Source of the DNA: Candidatus Pacearchaeota archaeon
Lineage (GTDB): Archaea; Nanobdellota; Nanobdellia; Pacearchaeales; GW2011-AR1
Direction: 5' to 3'
Assembly (NCBI GenBank): GCA_018304045.1
Contig: JAGVWZ010000013.1
Span: 1-46,699 of the forward strand
Length of the DNA: 46,699 nucleotides
In this document: positions 24,899 to 34,053 of the stretch, piece by piece
Layout of the letters: each line of letters begins with the position of its first letter
Numbering within the stretch: the stretch's first letter is position 1
Translations under genes and position numbers: made by a program
The notes under the pieces: generated by a model
The model's database searches: none
What the model saw: only the letters and a program-made list of their open reading frames with translations
What the model was told of the DNA's origin: nothing

Positions 24899-25522
24899 TT
24901 ATTTTTCTTTTTTTCTTAGATAATTGTTTATTACTAGTGTAACAACAATTACAGCAACTAAATGTCCTATAAATGCTGTAAAAATCGCTAGGTATTTTGT
25001 GTATCCCATTGGGCATATATCTCCATAACCAAGTAAAAAGAATGTTGAACCTGTAAAATAAAAATATTCTCGGGATATTGAGGTGTCAGCAGATATCATA
25101 GATGGATTAAATTTATCACTACAGGAGCCATATTTTATGTATCCTAAACCAGATAGTTCAAAGAAACTGAATAAAGTTGAAAATAACAATAAAATTCCTA
25201 GTATAAACAATGCATATGTGACTATTAAGCTCCAGAGATTTTGTGGATTTGTTAGCCGGGTTATTGAATTTTTTATAACGTAGATTATAACTGCTATGAA
25301 ATATATTGAAATTAATATTCCTAAAATATCAATTACAAATCTTAGGGGAAAATTATTTGGAATATATGATGAGAAGTTTGTTAAGATAAATTGTATTACT
25401 ACAAAAATAAAGAATTTTAATATTGGTTTGTCAAATAGAATTTTTGTAAATCCATGAAGGTCCTTTATTCTTTCTTTTGAATACTGTAATCTCTTTTTTA
25501 ACATGCTTATAATAATTGACAT
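24899..25522 (-). CDS. Potassium-channel-like membrane protein
   Basis: A 207-aa protein with hydrophobic segments at about 33-52, 60-83, 96-120 and 172-197. Between the last two is the pore loop TGSTFFLLGYGDICPMG. GYGD is the K+ selectivity filter core, preceded here by LL instead of the usual TV. Four such subunits would form one channel. No RCK or nucleotide-binding domain follows. The gene is divergent from the 25566 gene, 43 nt apart. Confidence 0.75.
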   Translation of the reverse strand: MSIIISMLKKRLQYSKERIKDLHGFTKILFDKPILKFFIFVVIQFILTNFSSYIPNNFPLRFVIDILGILISIYFIAVIIYVIKNSITRLTNPQNLWSLIVTYALFILGILLLFSTLFSFFELSGLGYIKYGSCSDKFNPSMISADTSISREYFYFTGSTFFLLGYGDICPMGYTKYLAIFTAFIGHLVAVIVVTLVINNYLRKKEK

Positions 25523-25565
25523 GTGTTTAAAAACATTTTTAAAGCATTTAATTTGACTATTTTAC

Positions 25566-25898
25566 ATGAAAATACGAAAATTTTGGAGATTAGGCATTGG
25601 AAAAAAGATAGCAGATCTTGAAAAAGAACTTGCAAAAGTTAGTAGGGAAGCTGAAAGAAATTTGATATTGACTTATAATAATCTAGGTAAAATAAATCAA
25701 ACTGCCCTTCAAGAAAGAAGGTCTAAGGCAAATAGGCTGCATATAGATTCTGATTTGTATATGGATAACTATAGGTCTTGTTTTATTACTAGCGAGGATA
25801 ATCATGATTATCAAGCTGCAATGAAATATGTTTGTAGAACTGTTGCATTTATTGATAATGAGCTTGCAAAAAGGGCTGAAAGGGAAAAGAAAGGATAA
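25566..25898 (+). CDS. Hypothetical coiled-coil protein, 110 aa
   Basis: Mostly charged helix (KKIADLEKELAKVSREAERN) suggesting a short coiled coil; no family recognised. Shares a short divergent promoter region with the ion channel gene. Confidence 0.5.
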   Translation: MKIRKFWRLGIGKKIADLEKELAKVSREAERNLILTYNNLGKINQTALQERRSKANRLHIDSDLYMDNYRSCFITSEDNHDYQAAMKYVCRTVAFIDNELAKRAEREKKG

Positions 25899-25927
25899 TT
25901 AGTTTTTTGTTGATAGAAAAGTATTTA

Positions 25928-25956
25928 AACTATAATATTTATAGTTATTATATAAA
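25928..25956 (+). promoter_or_regulatory. Promoter/operator of the RelE-type toxin-antitoxin pair
   Basis: aactataa-tat-ttatagtt (25928-25946) is a perfect 8-bp inverted repeat with a 3-nt spacer. A TATA-like tatataaat follows at 25950-25958, about 20 nt before the antitoxin ATG. Placement fits autoregulation by the antitoxin. Confidence 0.5.
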
Positions 25957-25972
25957 TTATAAATAATATAAT

Positions 25973-26182
25973 ATGGAAAATACAACTATAGCTGTTACTA
26001 ATGAAATCAAGGAAATGATAAGTGAATTTGGAAATAAAGGTGAAACTTATTCAGATATTTTATTAAAATTAATTAAAAGTGCAAAAGAAAGACAATTGCA
26101 TGATCTTTTAATGGATGACAAAGACACTATTTCTATTGAAGAGGCTTTGGATAATGCTAAAAAGAAATGGCAAAAAAATTAA
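25973..26182 (+). CDS. Antitoxin, VapB/RelB-like
   Basis: A 69-aa protein: TIAVTNEIKEMISEFGNKGETYSDILLKLI is the strand-helix-helix DNA-binding unit found in small archaeal antitoxins, followed by an acidic tail that would wrap the toxin. It is 45 nt upstream of the toxin gene, as usual for antitoxin-first operons, and behind a palindromic operator. Confidence 0.75.
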   Translation: MENTTIAVTNEIKEMISEFGNKGETYSDILLKLIKSAKERQLHDLLMDDKDTISIEEALDNAKKKWQKN

Positions 26183-26227
26183 TAATTTTTGGTCTTTTAA
26201 AAATTTAAGTATTAAAGAAAATTTATT

Positions 26228-26569
26228 ATGGCAAAAGTAATAATTACCAAAAGATTAGATGAAGAGATTAATAAAAAATTCAAAAAAGATTCTATAACTA
26301 TTTTTAAATTAATTTATTCTTTGAAAGACAATCCTAAAAAAGGAAAACCTGTCGGGAATGTTGGAAGTATAGTCATAAAAGAATTAAAATATGAATCCTT
26401 TAGATTTTATTTTATTACGGATGGATATAGGGTTAAATTTCTTCAAATACAAGAGTTAAATGATCTTTTGATAAGATTTGTTGCTATGTCTGATAAAAAA
26501 GATCAGCAAAAAGTTATTGAAGAAATTAAGCATGTTTTAAGAAATCTTGGAAGTGAAGGATTTAGCTAG
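26228..26569 (+). CDS. RelE/ParE-superfamily toxin
   Basis: A 113-aa basic protein. The pattern DNPKKGKPVGN...IKELKYESFRFYFITDGYRVKFLQI matches the RelE fold (strand with Arg/Tyr residues, then hydrophobic strand). RelE proteins cleave mRNA at the ribosome. The typical C-terminal catalytic residues are not clear, so activity is uncertain. It forms an operon with the antitoxin at 25973 and converges with the TrmB gene 3 nt away. Confidence 0.75.
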   Translation: MAKVIITKRLDEEINKKFKKDSITIFKLIYSLKDNPKKGKPVGNVGSIVIKELKYESFRFYFITDGYRVKFLQIQELNDLLIRFVAMSDKKDQQKVIEEIKHVLRNLGSEGFS

Positions 26570-26572
26570 GGG

Positions 26573-27301
26573 TTATTTTTTTAATGATTTAGCAGTATTC
26601 CACATTAATTCAAAATAATTTTTATATGCACTAGCTATTTCTTTGTTTTTTATGAGAATTGCAATTGGTTCTTTTGCCCAGAGAATAATTGCTGTTTTGT
26701 CATTATATATGTTAACTGCAACAGGGTTGCTGTATTTTTCAGGAAGATATCTTATTTCTGAAAGTGGAATTTTTGATTTTTTAATTTCTCTTGATTGAGC
26801 TATTATTCTTGCTTTGATATGTTTTTGTTTTCTTGTTTTATCATACCATTTAAAATAAAATTGAAGTGTTTCATAGGCAAGCGGAGATGCTCCTAGAATT
26901 AAAATTTCTTTGGATGATAATTGATCTTCAAATATTGTTTTTAATCCTTCTTTTCCTTTGTAAAAATTGGTTTCTTCTTTTTCTTTTGTGGAAGAATATT
27001 TTTGTTCAAGTGTTTGAACAAAAGGGGCAAGAATGCTTTGCTTTTCTTGTATTATCTTCAATAATCGGTCTGGATTTGCTGCTTGAAAAAGTTTTCTATT
27101 ATTCTCTTTAATATAGCCTATGAGACCTTTTTGGATTAACATTTCTGTTGTATCATAGACAGTTCTTCTATGGAGTCCGGTTTTTCTTGCAATTTGCCCT
27201 GCAAGGCTTGGGCCTAGATCTATTAATGCTAGATATATTTTGGATTCATTTTCTGTTAGGCCTGCTTGCTTTAGTTCTTCTGTCATGTTTATTTCTGACA
27301 A
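26573..27301 (-). CDS. TrmB-family transcriptional regulator
   Basis: A 242-aa protein with an N-terminal winged helix-turn-helix ([16 protein letters not shown], then [27 protein letters not shown]) of the archaeal TrmB type and a C-terminal region like the TrmB effector/PLD-like domain ([12 protein letters not shown]...ARIIAQS). Its start overlaps the end of the methyltransferase gene by 13 nt, so the two are one operon. The palindrome before the operon (28083-28110) is a likely binding site. Confidence 0.85.
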   Translation of the reverse strand: MSEINMTEELKQAGLTENESKIYLALIDLGPSLAGQIARKTGLHRRTVYDTTEMLIQKGLIGYIKENNRKLFQAANPDRLLKIIQEKQSILAPFVQTLEQKYSSTKEKEETNFYKGKEGLKTIFEDQLSSKEILILGASPLAYETLQFYFKWYDKTRKQKHIKARIIAQSREIKKSKIPLSEIRYLPEKYSNPVAVNIYNDKTAIILWAKEPIAILIKNKEIASAYKNYFELMWNTAKSLKK

Positions 27302-28047
27302 ATAAAAAATACTGGTGGGTATTTTCTTATATCTTTGTTGGATATTTGCAATTCTCCATTTATTTCTAATATCTTAAATCCTGCTTCAATAATTTGTTTT
27401 TTAACTTCATTTATAGAAGGAATATGTATATATTGCTTAGTTTTATAAGTCCTATTTTTATCTTTAGATTCTCTTTTGAAGAACCTGTCTCCAAAATCTA
27501 TTTCTTTAATCTTAAAACCCCCTGGTTTTAAAATAAAAACCCTAAACCAAGAATCAATTACTGAAAAGAAATATTTACTAAATAAAACTCTTGGATGGGC
27601 TGTAAAAATTAATATTCCTGTTTTTTTTAGTACTCTTTTCATTTCTTTTAATGCTTTAATTCTATTCTCTTTTCCAGGAATCTGAGTCCATCCCTGATTT
27701 GAGAATAATATATAATCAAAAAAATTATCTTTAAATTTAAGATTGGTTGCATCTCCGATTCTATAATCTATTTTTAATCCTTTTCTTTTTGCTATTTTTT
27801 TAGCATTTTTAATCATAGCTGGAACTAAATCAATTCCAATAACCTTGAAACTCATCCTAGTTAATGGTATTGTTGTTCTTCCAGTTCCGCATCCTAAGTC
27901 TAATAATAACCCCTTTTTATTAAAATATTTTGAAATAAATTGTTTTTCAGAATTCCATAATCCTTCTTCTGCTTTTTTCTTATAATTTTCTATAGCATTT
28001 TTACCTGAGAATTCTTCAATTACTAATTTTTTTAGTTCTTCTGTCAT
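27289..28047 (-). CDS. Class I SAM-dependent methyltransferase
   Basis: A 252-aa Rossmann methyltransferase: [13 protein letters not shown] (motif I, about 49-61), [10 protein letters not shown] (motif II), [19 protein letters not shown] (motif III/IV), then [21 protein letters not shown]. Similar to UbiE/small-molecule methyltransferases; the substrate is unknown. First gene of an operon with the TrmB regulator, suggesting the regulator responds to a related metabolite. Confidence 0.85.
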   Translation of the reverse strand: MTEELKKLVIEEFSGKNAIENYKKKAEEGLWNSEKQFISKYFNKKGLLLDLGCGTGRTTIPLTRMSFKVIGIDLVPAMIKNAKKIAKRKGLKIDYRIGDATNLKFKDNFFDYILFSNQGWTQIPGKENRIKALKEMKRVLKKTGILIFTAHPRVLFSKYFFSVIDSWFRVFILKPGGFKIKEIDFGDRFFKRESKDKNRTYKTKQYIHIPSINEVKKQIIEAGFKILEINGELQISNKDIRKYPPVFFICQK

Positions 28048-28082
28048 GTTTATATTAATTATTTTGGGTTAATAAATATTTC

Positions 28083-28110
28083 TATATGTGGTGATATACT
28101 TCACCATATA
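28083..28110 (-). promoter_or_regulatory. Palindrome in front of the methyltransferase-TrmB operon
   Basis: tatatgtggtga (28083-28094) and ttcaccatata (28100-28110) are inverted repeats with one mismatch around a short AT spacer. It lies between the divergent genes at 28047 (minus) and 28142 (plus), so it could control either or both. Confidence 0.55.
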
Positions 28111-28141
28111 AAATTATATCCTTGTTTTTACTAGATGTTTT

Positions 28142-29119
28142 ATGACATCAAAAAAACAATTTTTTAGAGAAGCAACAAAAGGCGAGATAAAAGGAAAGAC
28201 TTTTGTTGATTTTGCTGAACTTGGCGGACTGGAGATAGTTGGAAGTTTGGATGATGAGGAATATACTATTGTTAGGGAATTTGTTCCAAGAGGTTATGAA
28301 TCTGCTAGAAAATTCATGAAACATGGGCCTGAAGTAAAGCCGAGAAGAATTTATAGTCTTGATCAAGCAGTTAGGCTTGGAAATACTCCTGTTCAATTAA
28401 GGGAGGAGGTTTTTAATTCTATTGCTGGAAATAATTATTGCAGTTATAGTTTTGTTCCTATTGGGAAGGATTCAAGGAAAAGAAAGGTTGGCCTTGTTGA
28501 ATGTTTAGAAGGAGCTAGATTATTTGGTTATGCACATCAAATGGGGGTTGGAATAAAAGTTAAACCCTATGCTGATGCAAAAAGGGTTAGGATTGATGGT
28601 GCTGAAGTTGTTGTTGATGTTCCTTCAAGAACAAAGGATGAGAGAAGAATGAGATTTAAATTAACTAGTGTTCCATTTGTTGATTCTTGGGAAAAATATA
28701 TTGTTTCCTTAAACATAGGCAGTGATCATTCCTGTCCTTCTAAGAGATTTAACATAAGATATAGATATACTGATGATAAGGAAAGTTCTGGTGTTGTAAA
28801 TATATGTGCCCATGAGATTGCAGGTTATCTTCAATTGGTGCAATACGCTATGCAAGAGTATAAGAATTTAATTCCTCTGCAAATGTCACAATTTGCTATT
28901 CCTAGCCAGGAAACAGTTGATTATTATTTAAGATGGTGCAATAATGTTTTAATTAAAGATGAAGCTTTGGAGAGCAAGGATAAATTGAGGAAACCTAATC
29001 GTGCTGAAAGAGAAATTGCATTGTGGCAACTTGTTAAATCTTTGGGTCACGATAGGACTTTTTATGCTGATAGGAGCAGAGATGGAAATGTTAAAGATTA
29101 TAACTGGGGGGTAAAATGA
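28142..29119 (+). CDS. Hypothetical protein, 325 aa
   Basis: No family recognised. A soluble basic protein with mixed alpha/beta character; segments such as FVPIGKDSRKRKVGLVECL and VRIDGAEVVVDVPSRTKDE carry no motif I know. Its stop overlaps the next start (ATGA), so it is the first gene of a two-gene operon. Divergent from the methyltransferase-TrmB operon across the palindrome at 28083-28110. Confidence 0.6.
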   Translation: MTSKKQFFREATKGEIKGKTFVDFAELGGLEIVGSLDDEEYTIVREFVPRGYESARKFMKHGPEVKPRRIYSLDQAVRLGNTPVQLREEVFNSIAGNNYCSYSFVPIGKDSRKRKVGLVECLEGARLFGYAHQMGVGIKVKPYADAKRVRIDGAEVVVDVPSRTKDERRMRFKLTSVPFVDSWEKYIVSLNIGSDHSCPSKRFNIRYRYTDDKESSGVVNICAHEIAGYLQLVQYAMQEYKNLIPLQMSQFAIPSQETVDYYLRWCNNVLIKDEALESKDKLRKPNRAEREIALWQLVKSLGHDRTFYADRSRDGNVKDYNWGVK

Positions 29120-29286
29120 ATAGAGATGATGATTTAGAATCTATCACTAGATTTTGTGAAGTATTTAAAGTAAATTTAGTCAGAAGTTCATATACTTCTG
29201 AAAGAGGATTTAGAGAGCTAATATATTTTTTTAGTGATAATCTTGGTGGATATACAATTGATGGGATTAATGGTTCTTTAAAATAG
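29116..29286 (+). CDS. Hypothetical protein, 56 aa
   Basis: Starts MNRDDDLESITRFCEVFKV and overlaps the upstream stop by 4 nt (ATGA), a hallmark of translational coupling. A short acidic-to-neutral protein with no recognised domain. Confidence 0.55.
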   Translation: MNRDDDLESITRFCEVFKVNLVRSSYTSERGFRELIYFFSDNLGGYTIDGINGSLK

Positions 29287-29346
29287 GTTCACTAGGGATA
29301 AGATTTTTATATTAGTTATTGTTGATTTTCTTAATTATTCAGTAAT

Positions 29347-29706
29347 ATGGTATACAGTGTTGGAAGTGTTGAAGATTTATTAAAGGAATTAAGCAGAGCA
29401 AGAGAACCGATTGATTATAGATTAAAAGAATTAGAACAGGGTTTTATAGATAGAAGAACTATGGTTGAGAAGATGTTTTTTGATAAAACTTATCTTGATG
29501 AATATACTACTGTAGGTAGATTGCATGATTTGATGTTAACAATTAATGGATTGTCTATTGAATCCTCTAGATTTGATGATGAATATAGGGCTCTTGCACA
29601 CCAGAATATTTCAAATCCTAATTATGAGCAGCTTCAGTTTATGTTAAGGGGTGCTAGACAAATTGTTCAGAGAAAGATTAGATATAGGCAAAATCAGAGT
29701 ACTTGA
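29347..29706 (+). CDS. Hypothetical helical protein, 119 aa
   Basis: No family recognised. Mostly helical with alternating charge (VEDLLKELSRAREPIDYRLKELEQG). Start supported by consistent codon use. A short AT-rich region separates it from the upstream pair. Confidence 0.5.
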   Translation: MVYSVGSVEDLLKELSRAREPIDYRLKELEQGFIDRRTMVEKMFFDKTYLDEYTTVGRLHDLMLTINGLSIESSRFDDEYRALAHQNISNPNYEQLQFMLRGARQIVQRKIRYRQNQST

Positions 29707-29757
29707 TTTTAGTTTTTTATTCATAAGCTTTAAATAGATTATTTATTACTTCTTTTT

Positions 29758-30432
29758 ATGGATAAAAAGAAAAAGAAAATATTTATAATCCTTGGAATTG
29801 TTTTAATAGCAGTTATTGCTTTAGGGGTAATATTAAGATTTTATACACCTACAATAATTTTAAATAACACAAATATTATTAGTATAAGTGACAATAACAC
29901 AAATATAAATGGTCAAAATAGTTATAATCAAATGAGTACAAAAAATACCCAAGTTCTATTAAAAACAAGTAGTGGAGATATTGTTATTGAATTATATGCT
30001 GATAAAGCTCCAATTACTGTTAAGAATTTTTTAAGTTATGTTGATGATGGAAGTTATGATGGAACTGTTTTTCATAGAGTTATTGATGGATTTATGGTGC
30101 AGGGTGGTGGGTTTGATAAAAGTGGAAAGCAATTGGATACAAGGGCAAGTATTGAACTTGAATCTGATAATGGTTTGAAAAATGAAGAAGGAACCCTTGC
30201 AATGGCAAGAACATCTGAACCTGATTCTGCTACAAATCAATTTTTTATTAATACTGCTGATAATGTTTTTTTAGATAATGGTTATAGGGATGATGGTTAT
30301 GCTGTTTTTGCAAAGGTTGTAAAAGGAATGGATGTTGTTAAAAATATTGAAGGTGTTCAAACAACAACAAAAAATGGAATGGGTGATTGGCCTGTGGAAG
30401 ATGTTGTTATAATTAGTGCTGAGAGAATTTAA
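29758..30432 (+). CDS. Cyclophilin-type peptidyl-prolyl isomerase, membrane-anchored
   Basis: A 224-aa protein. Residues 7-27 form a signal anchor after a Lys-rich start (MDKKKKKIF); a ~35-residue Asn/Thr/Ser-rich linker follows. The cyclophilin domain begins near residue 60: [13 protein letters not shown], then the catalytic [13 protein letters not shown] (the Arg of FHR), [17 protein letters not shown] and GYAVFAKVV. It assists folding of secreted proteins, fitting the large surface proteins encoded later in the window. TATA-like ctttaaatag lies about 26 nt before the ATG. Confidence 0.92.
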   Translation: MDKKKKKIFIILGIVLIAVIALGVILRFYTPTIILNNTNIISISDNNTNINGQNSYNQMSTKNTQVLLKTSSGDIVIELYADKAPITVKNFLSYVDDGSYDGTVFHRVIDGFMVQGGGFDKSGKQLDTRASIELESDNGLKNEEGTLAMARTSEPDSATNQFFINTADNVFLDNGYRDDGYAVFAKVVKGMDVVKNIEGVQTTTKNGMGDWPVEDVVIISAERI

Positions 30433-30496
30433 CAAACTTTGGTTGATATTGTTTGTTTGTAATAATCTTTAAAAGAGAGTTTTTTATTTATTAATT

Positions 30497-31777
30497 ATGT
30501 CTGAAGCAACATTACTGCCTATTGTTGAAGTAAAAAATCCAGTTGTAATTGTTAATGGAGCTATGAATCCAAAACATGCTATTTTAGCTGATCTTAGAGA
30601 AGAACAATCAAGAGATGTTCATTTTTTTGAAAAGATTGATGCTTATCTTGGTACAGTTGATAGAAAAGTAGGGGTTGGATATTATGGTAATCAGGCAGGT
30701 AGTAGCCAGCCCTATACACATTCCCCATTAGAACCAAGTCAAATTCTGAGTTTTTGCCCTGAATTTGAAATTGAAAATTATCATACTTCTTTTTTAGATT
30801 TGTTAACTTTGATAACTGCATCTCCTCTTGAGCAACAAATGTATAATGCTTTACGTCCTGCTCCTTCTGTTAGAAATAATCTTACTTGGTGTAATTCTGG
30901 GGCTTTAAAGCTAGACATAAAAATTCAAAGTGGGGGTCACTCAATATTTGAATATTCTGCTCTTGGATTAAAATTATTGGAAGTGAATAGTCATGTTAAT
31001 TCATTTGGGAGAAAAATGGATATTTTTCAGCCTTTTATTAGTGTTGATGATACTGGTTGTTATCAGGAAGCTACTGCAAAAGTTTTGGAACAAAGAGTTC
31101 AAAAAGCCCTTGTTGATGCTGAAAAGATCGATGATTTTAATTTTATATATAGATTTAAACAATATGAAGGTAGTAGGCCTTATCATAAAAATTTGGAAGC
31201 TGCAAGAAATGTTGCTAGAAGAATGAGGCCTCAAGGAAAGGTTCCTGAAAGAGAAATTGAACAGGTCTATGATTCTACATGGAATGCTATCTTACAGCAA
31301 AAACTTCCAGACATGGTTCGTCAAATGCAGTATGGTCTTTCTGCACTTTTGCAAAATGGTAGGGAAAGGTCAGTACCTTTTGGAGATACATATTCTCAGA
31401 CTCTTGATATAATTGTTGATAGGTTATTAAATGGAGTTGTGAGTCTTGATCAGGTTTCAATGCAAACTCTTGGAAGTGTTATTGTATTAAATAATCAATA
31501 TGAACAAACACAAAATCAAGGAAGGGTTGATAGTATTCTAGGTGAGATAAGTAGTAATCAATCGGAAATTAAAGATCTTGCAAGAAGATCTGGAGAATTG
31601 TTGGAGGAAATGCAGATAGTACAGCAAGAAGTTATTACTGCAAGTAGAAAAATTGAAGATGGGATGAGAAAAAGACTTGGACAAGTTTTTAATGATGGTG
31701 CTCAGATTGAATATTTAGTAAGAGATACAAAACCCTTATCTATTGAGGAAGAACCTGTTGATGAAATACCTTTTTAA
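30497..31777 (+). CDS. Hypothetical protein with a C-terminal coiled coil, 426 aa
   Basis: No family recognised. The N-terminal two thirds are globular; residues about 345-400 (LGEISSNQSEIKDLARRSGE, LLEEMQIVQQEVITASRKIE) form a heptad-like coiled coil. The tail is acidic. No signal peptide, so cytoplasmic. Monocistronic. Confidence 0.6.
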   Translation: MSEATLLPIVEVKNPVVIVNGAMNPKHAILADLREEQSRDVHFFEKIDAYLGTVDRKVGVGYYGNQAGSSQPYTHSPLEPSQILSFCPEFEIENYHTSFLDLLTLITASPLEQQMYNALRPAPSVRNNLTWCNSGALKLDIKIQSGGHSIFEYSALGLKLLEVNSHVNSFGRKMDIFQPFISVDDTGCYQEATAKVLEQRVQKALVDAEKIDDFNFIYRFKQYEGSRPYHKNLEAARNVARRMRPQGKVPEREIEQVYDSTWNAILQQKLPDMVRQMQYGLSALLQNGRERSVPFGDTYSQTLDIIVDRLLNGVVSLDQVSMQTLGSVIVLNNQYEQTQNQGRVDSILGEISSNQSEIKDLARRSGELLEEMQIVQQEVITASRKIEDGMRKRLGQVFNDGAQIEYLVRDTKPLSIEEEPVDEIPF

Positions 31778-31797
31778 TTTTATATTTTTTTAATTAT

Positions 31798-32058
31798 TTA
31801 TTCATATCTTCTAGCATAAATAACAAAAGAATTATTATTATAAAATTCTGTTGATACCTTTTTAGGTTTTGCTTGTGGAACTAATCTTCCAGGAATTACA
31901 GCAAATGTATCTATCTCACCATAATCGACTTGGTCAGAGTATGTTTTTACTTGTCTTGGAAGTTTTGAATGTGTTTCTACTACTTTTTCTAATGTAAATC
32001 CTTTGCCTAATAATGTTTGATGTAAATTTACTGGTTTTCTTTTTACTTTCATTACCAT
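31798..32058 (-). CDS. Hypothetical protein downstream of aIF2 gamma, 86 aa
   Basis: A basic, beta-rich small protein (MKVKRKPVNLHQTLLG, then FAVIPGRLVPQAKP). Its start overlaps the aIF2 gamma stop by one base, so it is in the same operon. It occupies the place where other archaea have PIN-domain or ribosomal genes after aIF2 gamma, but I do not recognise it as either. A second ATG lies two codons in. Confidence 0.6.
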   Translation of the reverse strand: MVMKVKRKPVNLHQTLLGKGFTLEKVVETHSKLPRQVKTYSDQVDYGEIDTFAVIPGRLVPQAKPKKVSTEFYNNNSFVIYARRYE

Positions 32059-33278
32059 TATAATACTTCTCCGAATCCAATAAGTCTCCAGTGACCTGCA
32101 ATGTTTCTGGCAAGGCCAACTGTATCTCCTTTAATTGGAACAACGGGAATTTTTAATTGAAATTCTGCATCAGGATTTTTTATTTTTGTTATTTTTCCAA
32201 CAGTTGTAGTTGTGTTGATTGAAAGCATTATCATTTCAGAAAGTTTCAAATCTCCTGTTTCTATTTGTTCAGATGCTCCTAGAACTTCTTTAAATAAGTT
32301 ATATTTTATTTTTATTTTATCTGTTATTTCTGGAAGAATTCCCTGCAATGATGCTATTGAACCTGATAATGAATCTGCTTTTGTTAAAATATTATCTAGT
32401 TCTGTTTCAAATGCTAGGCTTCCACCAGGTGTAGCTTGTTTTATTGAATGTGTTCCTCTGTATATTGATATTATTTTTGTTTTGATTGTTTTATAGAACG
32501 TTTGATTTGCTTGTTTTTCAATTATTCCTGGTTTTATTTCTATTGAATCTCCTATTTTCAATATTCCCTTTTTTAGAATTCCTGCAATTACTCCTCCATG
32601 AAGATCTTGAATTTTTGTTCCTGGTTTATTTATGTCAAAACTTCTTGCTATTATGAATTCTGGATTTGATTTTATATCTCTTTCTGGAATTTTTATTTCA
32701 AGAAGCATTTGTTTTAATCTATCAATGTTTAAATCCTGTTGAGCTGAGATTGGGATTATTGGAGAATTCTCAGCTATTGTGTTTTTTATAAATTCTTTTA
32801 TATCTTTATAATTTTTTAGTGCTTGTTCTTTTGTTACTAGGTCAATTTTATTTTGAACTATGATTATATTTTTTATTTTTTTTGCTTGAAGTGCTATTAG
32901 ATGTTCTTTTGTCTGTGGTTTAATTCCTTCGTTTGCAGCTATTACAAGTATGGCAGCATCTACTAGTGCTGCTCCAGATAACATTGTTGCCATTAACATT
33001 TCATGTCCTGGACAATCTACAAAACTTATGTATCTTTTTTTTTTATCTTTTTCAATAATTATATCTGCATAGCCTAATTTTATTGTTATTCCTCTTTTCA
33101 GTTCTTCTGAATGAGTATCTGCGAATTTTCCTGTTAATTTATACAATAGGGTTGTTTTTCCATGATCAATATGTCCAACCATTCCTATGTTTAACATGTC
33201 TATGGATTCTATATCTACGACACCTAACGGTTTCTTAGATGTATCTTCCCTAGGGTTTGATTTTTTATCTTGTTTCAT
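32058..33278 (-). CDS. Translation initiation factor aIF2 subunit gamma
   Basis: GTPase subunit that carries Met-tRNAi to the ribosome. The 406-aa protein has GHIDHGKTT (35-43, P-loop), KRGITIKLGYAD (61-72, switch 1, diagnostic for eIF2 gamma), DCPGHE (88-93, switch 2) and NKID. Two oddities. The zinc ribbon that most archaeal homologues have between ...GYAD and FVDxPGHE is missing: only about 15 residues without cysteines remain. And a ~27-residue N-terminal extension precedes the usual start at MLNIGMVGH; its DNA contains two words also found near 6091-6124. Confidence 0.93.
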   Translation of the reverse strand: MKQDKKSNPREDTSKKPLGVVDIESIDMLNIGMVGHIDHGKTTLLYKLTGKFADTHSEELKRGITIKLGYADIIIEKDKKKRYISFVDCPGHEMLMATMLSGAALVDAAILVIAANEGIKPQTKEHLIALQAKKIKNIIIVQNKIDLVTKEQALKNYKDIKEFIKNTIAENSPIIPISAQQDLNIDRLKQMLLEIKIPERDIKSNPEFIIARSFDINKPGTKIQDLHGGVIAGILKKGILKIGDSIEIKPGIIEKQANQTFYKTIKTKIISIYRGTHSIKQATPGGSLAFETELDNILTKADSLSGSIASLQGILPEITDKIKIKYNLFKEVLGASEQIETGDLKLSEMIMLSINTTTTVGKITKIKNPDAEFQLKIPVVPIKGDTVGLARNIAGHWRLIGFGEVL

Positions 33279-33405
33279 GATTATTAAATAATAAACAGGT
33301 TTTTTAAAGTATTTGTTTGCTAATAGTTAAATTTTTATAGGCTTCTATCTAGTTTATTTTATCCTGTTTGAGGAAGAGAGTTCTGTGATATAGTAATAAA
33401 CAAAT

Positions 33406-34011
33406 ATGGCAACTGCTGAACTTGGTCAAACTCTAGGGCAATTAAATTATGCTGGGCATAGTATTAGATTTTCTCCTCCTGTTTATAGAGATAAGTTAGA
33501 GGTTTCTAGTCCTGATGATGTTATTGAATTTCCTTATGCAGAAAGTTCTGATGGTGGTGGTGATGGTGATGACGAGGTTGTTGATAGATCTGTTGTTTGT
33601 CCTGAACTTGCAAAAAGAGGAAGGAATTATGCTAAACTTTTAGCTAGAAAAAGTTTTAGAGAGACCTATCCTAATCCTGATTTTTTAAGAACTGAACTTA
33701 TTAGGAGAATGTGCTATTGGGCTGAAAATATTGGAAGTTTAGACGAATATCATTCGGGTTTAGAATGTCATTTTGTTTATGGGCTTCGACCTGTTGCTTT
33801 TTCTCCAACAACTTGGGATAAGGGAATTTTTAGAGATCTTGCAGATCCTAGTCTTGTAGCCCATGTTTACACAGATTTATGTTTTCGTGAACAAGAATAT
33901 CTTGAAGGAAGGGCTGAACATCCTCAATTAACTTTGGATCAAGTAGCTATGAATTTACTTTCTATTGGTTACTATCAGTATAGTATGAGTAATTATGAAC
34001 AGACTCATTAG
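33406..34011 (+). CDS. Hypothetical protein, 201 aa
   Basis: No family recognised. N-terminal 60 residues are low-complexity and acidic (SSDGGGDGDDEVVD); the rest is helical with several Tyr/Arg (KLLARKSFRETYPNPD). Its leader contains ggaagagagttctg (about 33370-33383), also found before the 42-aa gene at 34871. Confidence 0.55.
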   Translation: MATAELGQTLGQLNYAGHSIRFSPPVYRDKLEVSSPDDVIEFPYAESSDGGGDGDDEVVDRSVVCPELAKRGRNYAKLLARKSFRETYPNPDFLRTELIRRMCYWAENIGSLDEYHSGLECHFVYGLRPVAFSPTTWDKGIFRDLADPSLVAHVYTDLCFREQEYLEGRAEHPQLTLDQVAMNLLSIGYYQYSMSNYEQTH

Positions 34012-34053
34012 AAGATTAGATTAATTTATAAATCTAGATTTGATAATTGTTTG

